From Candidatus Kaiserbacteria bacterium RIFOXYD1_FULL_47_14 (GTDB lineage Bacteria; Patescibacteriota; Minisyncoccia; Phycocordibacterales; Phycocordibacteraceae): a stretch of 35,561 bases of DNA. How positions within the stretch are numbered: position 1 is the first letter of the stretch; every line of letters starts with the position of its first letter. Location: NCBI GenBank assembly GCA_001781915.1, contig MFMU01000006.1, forward strand, positions 1 to 35,561, read 5' to 3'. The translations under genes and the position numbers were made by a program. The notes beneath the pieces are model-generated. The model ran no database searches. It saw nothing but the letters and a program-made list of their open reading frames with translations, and was not told where the DNA came from. This document shows positions 1-5,994 of the stretch, in pieces.

Positions 1-698
1 ATAAGCGCGTGCACCTGTTCCTGTCGTGGCGCACCAGTCACTATTTCCACTTCCGCGCGCGTGAGCTTCTTATCAGCCGAAGCGGCAAACACTTTCTGCA
101 ATACCGAGAGTGCATCGCGATATGAGCCATCACCGAGCATCGCGATAAGCTCGGCGGCGTCGGGCGCGAGTGTGTATCCTTCTTTCTTGGCGACATTCGC
201 GGTCATTTTCGCGAGTACCGCGCGCGTTGGTTTTTTAAATTCAAACATTTGGCAACGCGATTGCACTGTCTCGGGCACTTTCTCTAATTCGGTCGTTGCT
301 AGGATAAAAACCGCATGCGCAGGCGGTTCTTCAAGCGTTTTTAAGAATGCGTTCCATGCCGACTTCGAGAGCATATGCACTTCATCGAGAATGTAGACCT
401 TATACGGCGACTCGAATGGCAGGGTGTACACACCTTCGATAAGTGCGCGAATATCCTCGACGCTGTTATTGCTCGCGGCATCAATTTCGTAGAGATCATT
501 TCCTGTGCATCCAATCTCGCTGGCGAAGATGCGCGCGACCGAGGTCTTTCCGAGTCCGCGCGTACCGGCGAAGAGATACGCGTGCCCGATTTTCTTCGTC
601 TTCGCTGCCTCCTCCAAGGGCTTTGTTACCTGCTCCTGCCCCACCACATCCGCGAACGATGCGGGACGGTGTGTTCTGTAGAGGGATTGGTGCGCCAT
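1..698 (-). CDS. dnaX: DNA polymerase III clamp-loader subunit tau/gamma (DnaX), 3' end outside window
   Basis: ATPase subunit of the replicative clamp loader, which opens and loads the sliding clamp. About 232 residues are visible; the C-terminus lies beyond base 1. Visible are Walker A GTRGLGKT (residues 45-52), EIDAASN, Walker B DEVHML, sensor ATTE and the arginine-finger SRC motif (QSRCQMFEF). In most bacteria a four-cysteine zinc module sits between Walker A and EIDAASN; here that stretch is only about 20 residues with a single Cys (GCTGNDLYEIDAASN), so the zinc module is missing. The ORF track missed the gene because it runs off the edge. Start: ATG at 698, 6 nt after a TATACT -10. It follows dus after 24 nt. 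Confidence 0.95.
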   Translation of the reverse strand, partial: MAHQSLYRTHRPASFADVVGQEQVTKPLEEAAKTKKIGHAYLFAGTRGLGKTSVARIFASEIGCTGNDLYEIDAASNNSVEDIRALIEGVYTLPFESPYKVYILDEVHMLSKSAWNAFLKTLEEPPAHAVFILATTELEKVPETVQSRCQMFEFKKPTRAVLAKMTANVAKKEGYTLAPDAAELIAMLGDGSYRDALSVLQKVFAASADKKLTRAEVEIVTGAPRQEQVHAL

Positions 699-704
699 AA
701 GAAC

Positions 705-710
705 AGTATA
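705..710 (-). promoter_or_regulatory. dnaX -10 box (leaderless start)
   Basis: On the minus strand TATACT is followed by GTTCTT and then the dnaX ATG, so transcription should begin at or within a base or two of the start codon. No convincing -35 is seen. No Shine-Dalgarno sequence is present. Confidence 0.5.
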
Positions 711-722
711 AAGGTAAAAGTA

Positions 723-1730
723 TTAAGTATAAAGGCGGATAGTTTTTTCTAAATCGCTTGTATTTTCAGCTCCCATTAATTCCGCGCGGAGGTCGGCAGC
801 GCCGTCGAAGCCGGTAACGAATGCTTTAATGTGTTTTTTTAAAATAGCGAAATGTTTCGGCGGATGTATTTTTTCGAAATTATGTGCGAGTTCAACTAAA
901 GCATCCAATTTCTCCTGAAGCCCATGTGGGGACTTCGTAAGTCCCCAATCTGCAGAGGGCTTACGAAGTCCTGAAATCCCCTGAAAAATCCAAGGGTTGC
1001 CGAACATACCGCGACCAATCATAACGCCATCGCAACCGGTTTCGAGAGCGAGCCGCCTCCCTTCTTCTACACTCTCTACATCACCGTTGCCGATGAGTAA
1101 CACCTCGGGATTTATTCTGTTGCGAATTTCTACTGCTTTTTTCATCAATTCCCAATTCGCCGGTACGAGCGACATTTCTTTCCGTGTGCGCAGATGAATC
1201 GTAATCACGGCGGGCGTCGCTTCGAGAAGAATCGGAAGCCATTCTTCAAGCGATTCTTTGTTGTAACCGACGCGTGTTTTCACCGATACGGGCGTCCGCC
1301 AGCTGGCGGACGCCTCTTTCGCAGCGCGAATAATCTCCACTGCGAGTTTCGGATTTTTCATCAGCGCCGCGCCGGCGCCCTGTTTTTCAATTGCTTTATC
1401 CGGACAGCCCATATTAAGGTCGACACCATCGAAGCCGAGCTCTGCGACCAGTTTTGTTGCATACGCAATCATCTCGGGTTTATTAGAAAAAATTTGTGCA
1501 ACGATAGGATGTTCGTCTTCGCTAAACGCGAGATCGCGCATAAGCGGATTTATTTCATCTGACATTTTTTGAATTTCGCGTGTGTGATACAGACCATCCG
1601 CTGAAACGAATTCGGTCCAAAAGACATCTGGTTTGCCGCATTTTGCAATGAGCGTGCGAAATGCAGCATCCGTGACATCCTTCATCGGCGCCATCACGAA
1701 AAATGGTTTTGGTAGATTATTCCAGAACAT
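723..1730 (-). CDS. dus: tRNA-dihydrouridine synthase (Dus family)
   Basis: FMN-dependent TIM-barrel enzyme that reduces uridines in the tRNA D-loop. Of 335 residues, the barrel shows the PMKDVTDAAFR start, the active-site motif NMGCPDKAIEKQGAGAAL with the catalytic Cys, VKTRVGYN, IGNGDV and CDGVMIGRGMFGNPW (FMN phosphate site). It follows the ftsQ-like gene by 15 nt and precedes dnaX by 24 nt. Two palindromes lie in frame: 1291-1314 encodes ASASWR just before PVSVKTR, and 928-971 encodes GLRKPSADWGLTKSPHG in the C-terminal part. Both stretches look like additions to the family core. The subfamily (DusA/B/C) is not decided. Confidence 0.93.
   Translation of the reverse strand: MFWNNLPKPFFVMAPMKDVTDAAFRTLIAKCGKPDVFWTEFVSADGLYHTREIQKMSDEINPLMRDLAFSEDEHPIVAQIFSNKPEMIAYATKLVAELGFDGVDLNMGCPDKAIEKQGAGAALMKNPKLAVEIIRAAKEASASWRTPVSVKTRVGYNKESLEEWLPILLEATPAVITIHLRTRKEMSLVPANWELMKKAVEIRNRINPEVLLIGNGDVESVEEGRRLALETGCDGVMIGRGMFGNPWIFQGISGLRKPSADWGLTKSPHGLQEKLDALVELAHNFEKIHPPKHFAILKKHIKAFVTGFDGAADLRAELMGAENTSDLEKTIRLYT
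928..971. repeat. Palindromic element inside dus (GACTTCGTAAG class)
   Basis: GGGGACTT-CGT-AAGTCCCC is a perfect 8-bp hairpin, and its GACTTCGTAAG part returns inverted as CTTACGAAGTC 18 nt later, giving nested palindromes. The same arrangement recurs at 27620-27662 in the helicase gene, on the same strand and in the same reading frame (GLRK...KSPH versus GLRKS...RSPH). Confidence 0.85.
1291..1314. repeat. 24-bp perfect palindrome inside dus
   Basis: GGCGTCCGCCAG/CTGGCGGACGCC is fully self-complementary. It is translated in frame on the minus strand as part of ASASWR, just upstream of the conserved PVSVKTR strand. Confidence 0.85.
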
Positions 1731-1745
1731 ATATGCACACTAGCA

Positions 1746-2585
1746 TCACTTCTTCTTCGAATACACTTTGCCGTCAAAGCGCACATCAACATACTCGAGA
1801 GAACCGTCGGCAAGATTCAGATTCGCGCGGGCGGACACGAGCGCTGTAAAAGCGTTTTGTTCATCTCCGAGTACATAGGTAATGCGGGTACCGCTCGCTA
1901 AATAATCATCGACTTCATCATTGCGAAAACTGATGCTGATAACAGGTGAACCGAGCGTCGAGAGCTGTCGTGCAAAATCAAAAGCTGAAGGAAGATCCGT
2001 TGTATTCGGAAGTGTCGAACCAACAGGAGAACTTTCGTTCGCAAAGGACTCGTACACCATAAAAGAATTTAGCGGAGTAGATGAACCTGTCGCAGTATTC
2101 ACTGCCATATAGATAAAGCCCTTCGCATCAAAAAAATAGCACTTCGGCGAAACAAGGTCGGACCTTATTTCGCCACCACACCAACGAGCGATGGGAACAC
2201 GATTGTCCGTTTTAATAGAGAGCCCGGTGAACCCATTTCTGAATACTGAAACCGCAGCAACTTCTGGATGTGCCGCGAGAAGATCAGCACGAATGTGTCC
2301 TTCAGGGAAAAAGAAAATGGAGTCGCGCGGGATGATCCCAAGATAATTTCCCTGCATCGCTTGCATCGTATAAGCAGAAAGTGAATCATCAGAACCGAAA
2401 ATTTGAACACGCGAAATGCGCACAGAACTTTGCCAAAGACCGTACACAATCACCACGAGAATAAGAAAAGCAAGAAAACCAAATGCAAAGGCGATGCGGC
2501 GGCGGCGAAGCCGCCGCCGCCATGCAAGCCGCGCACCCTGACCGAGCGAGCTACTGCGCTCCGCCGATGATGCTCTTACCGACAT
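1746..2585 (-). CDS. ftsQ: FtsQ/DivIB-like cell division protein (POTRA domain)
   Basis: Probable divisome protein with one transmembrane helix. From Met at 2585 (279 residues): a very basic cytoplasmic tail (RRRLRRRRIAF), a TM helix (about 32-52, FGFLAFLILVVIVYGLW), then a POTRA-like region (VRISRVQIFGSDDS, LLAAHPEVAAVSVFRN, LSIKTDNRVPIARW) and a C-terminal beta domain. This order is that of FtsQ/DivIB. The longer ORF (to 2645) runs deeper into serS, so I prefer 2585, which overlaps serS by 35 bp; later non-ATG starts are possible. Palindromes lie at 2496-2520 (the Arg-rich tail) and 2154-2166 (RSDL). No other divisome gene is in the window. Confidence 0.75.
   Translation of the reverse strand: MSVRASSAERSSSLGQGARLAWRRRLRRRRIAFAFGFLAFLILVVIVYGLWQSSVRISRVQIFGSDDSLSAYTMQAMQGNYLGIIPRDSIFFFPEGHIRADLLAAHPEVAAVSVFRNGFTGLSIKTDNRVPIARWCGGEIRSDLVSPKCYFFDAKGFIYMAVNTATGSSTPLNSFMVYESFANESSPVGSTLPNTTDLPSAFDFARQLSTLGSPVISISFRNDEVDDYLASGTRITYVLGDEQNAFTALVSARANLNLADGSLEYVDVRFDGKVYSKKK
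2154..2166. repeat. Short AAGGTC-G-GACCTT palindrome in ftsQ-like gene
   Basis: A 13-bp odd palindrome read as RSDL on the minus strand. The same AAGGTCGGACCTT core, also giving RSDL, forms the arms of the topA element at 7921-7970, so this may be a minimal copy or remnant. Confidence 0.5.
2496..2520. repeat. 25-bp GC-rich hairpin (11-GAA-11) in ftsQ-like gene
   Basis: GCGGCGGCGGC-GAA-GCCGCCGCCGC, perfect 11-bp arms. It codes for the RRRLRRRR segment on the cytoplasmic side of the membrane helix. The geometry (11 bp arms, GAA loop) equals that of the element at 20396-20420 in the cysteine desulfurase gene. Confidence 0.7.
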
Positions 2586-3819
2586 ACGGCACCAAGACAT
2601 CAGGCACTTTAATCGTACCGTCTGCTTGCTGATAATTCTCAACAATAGAAACCAGAATGCGCGGTGTTGGAATCGCGGTTGAATTCAGAGAATGCGGGAA
2701 ACGCATATTCCCTTCAGCATCGCGATACCGGATATTGAGCCGCCGCGTTTGGAAGTCGTGGAAATACGAAGCAGAGCTTATTTCCCGATAAGTTTTTTCG
2801 CCAGGAATCCAGAGTTCAATATCAAATTTCTTAACCTGCCCGAGGCCGAGATCGCCGCCGCAGTTTACCACCGTGTGATACGGAATGTTCAGAAGTTCAA
2901 TAAACTCTTCAGTATTGCGATTCAACCACTCGTGCGTGCGCACTGATTCATCGTGCTCCGCTTTGCAGAGAACGACCTGCTCCCACTTGAAAAATTCGTG
3001 CACGCGGATGAGCCCGCCTACATCCTTCCCGTGCGCACCTGCCTCGCGGCGGAAACAAGGAGAAAAGGCGAGGAACTTTATCGGAAACGCATTCATATCA
3101 ATCGTCTCGTTCATGTGATAGCCCATCGTAGCGACCTCGGCAGTACCAGCAAGATATTCGTTGTCCTGCGTTTTATAAAGATCTTCTTCGCCTTGCGGCA
3201 AGTAGCCAGTTCCCATAAACGGTTCACGGCGCACTAAAGATGGAACCGAAAGAAGCGTCATTCCTTTTGCGGAAAAATGTTTCAGTGCCAACTGCCACAC
3301 TGCATTCGCGAGAAGTACGCCATCGCCTTTCAAAAAATACCCGCGGAAACCGGCGACCTTCACTCCCCGTTCGAAATCGGCGATATCGAGCGCCGTCATA
3401 ATTTCGACATGACTCTTCGGTGCGAATGAAAATTCGGTCGGCGTTCCCCACTTCTTCACCTCGAGATTGTCCGCATCGCTGTCGCCATCGGGCACCGACA
3501 TATCAGGAATGTTCGGCACCATCAGCATAAGATTTTGCCATTCGACCATTACTTTCTTTAATCGCTCTTCGCTCTCGGTCATGCCTTCTTTCAAGTGACG
3601 CATCGCCTCGAGCAATTTTTCGCGTTCCAGATCCTTCGCGCGTGGCATCTCGTTGCTGCGGCGAATCTGTTCATTGCGCTTCGCGTCGAGCTCTTGTCTA
3701 ATCCGTTTGCGTTCATCATCGACTTCAAGCAGATGATCAATATCCACCTCGATGTGCTTCTTCGCCGCACCGGCTTTAATAATCTCCGCATTCTCCCGAA
3801 TAAAATGTATATCCAACAT
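2551..3819 (-). CDS. serS: Seryl-tRNA synthetase
   Basis: Charges tRNA-Ser. At 422 residues it has family length. The N-terminal arm is an antiparallel coiled coil (about 30-105, rich in E, R and K), followed by the class II catalytic core: motif 2 FRREAGAHGKDVGGLIRVHEF and motif 3 in SLNSTAIPTPRILVSIVENYQ, ending PDVLVPYVG. Start MLDIHFIREN is the usual SerS N-terminus. It opens the serS-ftsQ-dus-dnaX run; its own -10 (TGATATACT) lies 9 nt before ATG. No palindromic element is found in this gene. Confidence 0.97.
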   Translation of the reverse strand: MLDIHFIRENAEIIKAGAAKKHIEVDIDHLLEVDDERKRIRQELDAKRNEQIRRSNEMPRAKDLEREKLLEAMRHLKEGMTESEERLKKVMVEWQNLMLMVPNIPDMSVPDGDSDADNLEVKKWGTPTEFSFAPKSHVEIMTALDIADFERGVKVAGFRGYFLKGDGVLLANAVWQLALKHFSAKGMTLLSVPSLVRREPFMGTGYLPQGEEDLYKTQDNEYLAGTAEVATMGYHMNETIDMNAFPIKFLAFSPCFRREAGAHGKDVGGLIRVHEFFKWEQVVLCKAEHDESVRTHEWLNRNTEEFIELLNIPYHTVVNCGGDLGLGQVKKFDIELWIPGEKTYREISSASYFHDFQTRRLNIRYRDAEGNMRFPHSLNSTAIPTPRILVSIVENYQQADGTIKVPDVLVPYVGKSIIGGAQ

Positions 3820-3828
3820 ATGCCGAAT

Positions 3829-3834
3829 AGTATA
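3829..3834 (-). promoter_or_regulatory. serS extended -10
   Basis: TGATATACT on the minus strand (TGn plus TATACT), 9 nt before the serS ATG. It follows directly after the terminator of the upstream small gene, so serS needs its own promoter here. No good -35 is seen. Confidence 0.5.
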
Positions 3835-3858
3835 TCACTCCCTGGGTATGTAAATAGA

Positions 3859-3882
3859 AATCCCGCAATTTCTCGCGGGATT
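3859..3882 (-). terminator. Intrinsic terminator of the 52-residue membrane-protein gene
   Basis: On the minus strand AATCCCGC-8 nt-GCGGGATT is followed by TCTATTTACAT. It lies 20 nt after the small gene's stop codon and before the serS promoter. Confidence 0.55.
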
Positions 3883-3901
3883 ATCTTTGTTTCTTTCGGC
3901 A

Positions 3902-4060
3902 TCATCGTGTGAAGATTGTTAAAAAATGAAGAAAAAAGAAAAAACTAACAATCGCAATAATAACGCCAATAGCGGACAATGCTTTACTCTTTTCGAACCC
4001 ACATATTGCGGTAAACACTCCCGCAAAGAACAAAAACAACGCTATAAGAACATCAAGCAT
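3902..4060 (-). CDS. Small hydrophobic membrane protein, 52 aa
   Basis: Not in the ORF track because of its length. It translates as MLDVLIALFLFFAGVFTAIC, a short polar turn (GFEKSKALS), then AIGVIIAIVSFFFFLHFLTIF and TR: two hydrophobic helices joined by a charged loop. A strong Shine-Dalgarno sequence (AAGGAGG) lies 6 nt before the ATG. The gene has a consensus promoter (4131-4158) and a terminator (3859-3882), so it is a complete unit. Function unknown; two-helix hairpin proteins of this size include toxins, holin-like and stress peptides, but nothing here selects among them. Confidence 0.75.
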   Translation of the reverse strand: MLDVLIALFLFFAGVFTAICGFEKSKALSAIGVIIAIVSFFFFLHFLTIFTR

Positions 4061-4088
4061 GACGAACCTCCTTAATTATTTTGTTTTA

Positions 4089-4111
4089 TGAGTAAGGACT
4101 ACCCTTGCTCA
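4089..4111. repeat. Palindrome in the leader of the 52-aa gene
   Basis: TGAGTAAGG-actac-CCTTGCTCA, 9-bp stem with one G-T wobble. It is an inverted copy of the palindrome at 4212-4234 (GAGCAAGGGTAGTCCTT core). In the minus-strand transcript it forms a hairpin about 20 nt upstream of the Shine-Dalgarno sequence. Confidence 0.7.
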
Positions 4112-4130
4112 CACCTTGACTTCTGTTTCT

Positions 4131-4158
4131 ATATTACCGCAAAAGTGTTCTGTGTCAA
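4131..4158 (-). promoter_or_regulatory. Promoter of the 52-aa gene
   Basis: Minus strand: TTGACA (4153-4158), 16-bp spacer, TAATAT (4131-4136). The predicted start near 4124 gives a leader of about 64 nt holding the hairpin 4089-4111 and an AAGGAGG site. Confidence 0.7.
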
Positions 4159-4198
4159 CTATCAAAGAGTTGTCGCTATAGCTACAAGTTGTTGATAG
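4159..4198. repeat. 40-bp nested palindrome, copy 1 (partner at 35341-35380)
   Basis: Outer arms CTATCAA/TTGATAG, unpaired AGAG/GTTG, inner TTGTCGCTATAGCTACAA. The copy at 35341-35380 has CTATCCA/TGGATAG arms: the change is matched on both sides, so pairing is kept. Its inner core TTGTCGCTATAGCGACAA is a perfect 18-bp palindrome; this copy has one mismatch. Confidence 0.85.
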
Positions 4199-4211
4199 TG
4201 TTTGAGCAATT

Positions 4212-4234
4212 TGAGCAAGGGTAGTCCTTGCTCA
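4212..4234. repeat. Palindrome upstream of dprA
   Basis: TGAGCAAGG-GTAGT-CCTTGCTCA, perfect 9-bp arms, about 30 bp before the dprA -10. It is an inverted copy of the element at 4089-4111, so the 40-bp element at 4159 is bracketed by two copies of another element. Confidence 0.75.
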
Positions 4235-4263
4235 TGCCAATTAATCTTCAGTGGAAGCTCGGG

Positions 4264-4269
4264 TATACT
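4264..4269 (+). promoter_or_regulatory. dprA -10 box (leaderless start)
   Basis: TATACT followed by ACGAGG and then ATG at 4276. The 6-nt gap implies a leaderless mRNA and supports 4276 rather than 4228 as the start. Confidence 0.55.
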
Positions 4270-4275
4270 ACGAGG

Positions 4276-5145
4276 ATGGAGATACGAGAACTGCCACGCG
4301 AGGAGTGGCCTGCACAACTGCTGGAGATACCCCAGCCGCCGAAGCGACTCTGGCTGCGCGGTGCGTTGCCGCCCGAAGGAACAAAACTTCTTACGGTCGT
4401 CGGTTCGCGTGCGATGACTCGCTACGGACAAGAAGCGTGCCAGAAATTGATTACTGGTCTCGCAGGCTATCCGATATCGATTGTGAGCGGACTCGCACTC
4501 GGTGTGGATACTTGTGCGCATAAAGCGGCGCTCGCCGCCGGACTCCACACGCTCGTCCTGCCGGGCTCCGGTCTCGATGATAATGTTCTTTATCCGCGGA
4601 GTAATCGCGCATTCGCAAAAGAAATCTTGGCGGCTGGCGGCGGGATGCTCGCCGAATACGCGCCCGAGACGCCTTCACATGTGCGCTATTTTCCGGAGCG
4701 CAATCGCCTGATGGTCGGCATCTGCGATGCAGTATTGGTTATTGAAGCAGGCGAGAAATCCGGCACGCTCATCACGGCGCGTCTCGCTTCTGAATATAAT
4801 CGCGACCTACTCTGTATTCCCCATCGCATCGGCGACCCACACTCCTTCGGCCCGCATCTCTTCATTCGTCTCGGTGCGGCGCTCATCTGCGAACCGCTTC
4901 ATATTCTCGAGGCGCTCGGAATACCACCGCGCGAGACGAGCTCTTCATGCGCGCCGACCGATCTGGAAGATGTTGAACTCGCGATTTGGACGATGCTTGA
5001 AGAGCCGAAAACACGGGATGAAATTCTCCGTACTTCGACTTCCCTCAGCACAAGCGCAGGCGCTGGCGAAGTATTAACCGCCCTCGTCGCCCTCGAACTC
5101 CGCGGACTTGTCCGCGAAGAATTCGGCGCATGGCACCGCGCATAG
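4276..5145 (+). CDS. dprA: DNA-processing protein DprA (Smf)
   Basis: Binds incoming single-stranded DNA in natural transformation and loads RecA. From MEIRELPREEW (289 residues) it shows the Rossmann-like core: VVGSRAMTRYG, SIVSGLALGVDTCAHKAAL, VLPGSGLDDNVLYP, YFPERNRLMVGICDAVLVIEA, SGTLITARLA. The C-terminal 60 residues resemble the DprA winged helix (VELAIWTMLEEPKTRDEILR...LELRGLVRE). I moved the start from 4228 to 4276 because the earlier Met would lie upstream of the TATACT box and inside a palindrome. The EEP gene follows one base after the stop. Confidence 0.93.
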   Translation: MEIRELPREEWPAQLLEIPQPPKRLWLRGALPPEGTKLLTVVGSRAMTRYGQEACQKLITGLAGYPISIVSGLALGVDTCAHKAALAAGLHTLVLPGSGLDDNVLYPRSNRAFAKEILAAGGGMLAEYAPETPSHVRYFPERNRLMVGICDAVLVIEAGEKSGTLITARLASEYNRDLLCIPHRIGDPHSFGPHLFIRLGAALICEPLHILEALGIPPRETSSSCAPTDLEDVELAIWTMLEEPKTRDEILRTSTSLSTSAGAGEVLTALVALELRGLVREEFGAWHRA

Positions 5146-5146
5146 T

Positions 5147-5926
5147 ATGAACATCTATTCTTGGAACATGAAGTTTTGTAATCGTGAGCTTGATCGTGCA
5201 TTCGCATTCATTGCGCAAAGTGATTTTGATATTTTCTGCCTGCAGGAAGTTCCTGAAGAATTTCTCGGACGGCTCAACACATTGTCGTGTTCTATCATTT
5301 CTGCACCTGATGTTACCCAGAGTTTCAGAGGAACTGTTTCTACCGCATATCTGGCCATCCTTTCTCGCTATCCGATACAAAACACCACCGTTCATGATCT
5401 CCCGTCTCACACATTTCTTCCTTCTACACGCGGTAGAATATTTGCCCGCAGTATGTGCGCAACCGGATTATGGTCTAAGTGGTTAGGGAATCGTCATTGG
5501 ATTGAAGCAGCTGTTTCTGTACCGAAACTCGGCATGATCACCGTTTGTGACCTTCGTCTTCCGCTTATGAGCATCGAAGGGCGTACGGAAGAATTCGAGA
5601 CCATTCTTGCAACTCGAAATAAAAATTATCCGACAATTATGTGCGGCGATTTTAACATTCTTGAGAAGCCGCATATCACCACACTTAATTGGCTTCTTGG
5701 CGGCCGCGTGCGCGATATGCTGTTCTATCGGCGCGAACGGAATCATTTTGAAAAACGATTCGCCACCCACAAATTACTTAATGCTCTGCATGGTAAAATA
5801 ACCCACAATCTTTCCCGTTCACAACTCGATCACATCCTCATATCCAATTTATTTTCAATTAAAAATGCGGAAGTTATTTCTGATCGCGCCGGTTCCGATC
5901 ATTGCCCAATCCACATTAAAATCTAG
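5147..5926 (+). CDS. Endonuclease/exonuclease/phosphatase (EEP) family protein
   Basis: Metal-dependent phosphodiester or phosphate-ester hydrolase of the DNase I-like fold, 259 residues from MNIYSWNMKF. Family landmarks: YSWNMKFCN (Asn site), FDIFCLQEV (catalytic metal-binding Glu), MCGDFNIL (GDFN), SRSQLDHILIS and the terminal GSDHCPI (catalytic His). No signal peptide, so it is likely cytoplasmic. It is co-transcribed with dprA (start one base after the dprA stop), which fits DNA metabolism, but EEP proteins also act on phospholipids and nucleotides, so the substrate is open. The ORF track start (5108) lies inside dprA and is less likely. Confidence 0.8.
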   Translation: MNIYSWNMKFCNRELDRAFAFIAQSDFDIFCLQEVPEEFLGRLNTLSCSIISAPDVTQSFRGTVSTAYLAILSRYPIQNTTVHDLPSHTFLPSTRGRIFARSMCATGLWSKWLGNRHWIEAAVSVPKLGMITVCDLRLPLMSIEGRTEEFETILATRNKNYPTIMCGDFNILEKPHITTLNWLLGGRVRDMLFYRRERNHFEKRFATHKLLNALHGKITHNLSRSQLDHILISNLFSIKNAEVISDRAGSDHCPIHIKI

Positions 5927-5958
5927 TGAGACGACAAAGCGAAAAAAGGTAGCAGGGC

Positions 5959-5987
5959 TTGACCATATATAGGCAGGCGCGTTATGA
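5959..5987 (+). promoter_or_regulatory. topA promoter (leaderless)
   Basis: TTGACC (5959-5964), 17-bp spacer, TTATGA (5982-5987), then 7 nt to the topA ATG at 5995. The transcription start should coincide with the ATG; no Shine-Dalgarno sequence is present. Confidence 0.6.
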
Positions 5988-5994
5988 GTGAAGA

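Noticed and set aside
5101-5116. Palindrome CGCGGAC-TT-GTCCGCG at the end of dprA
   Set aside because: It encodes an ordinary LRGLVRE winged-helix segment; the arms are short and there is no sign of inserted residues.
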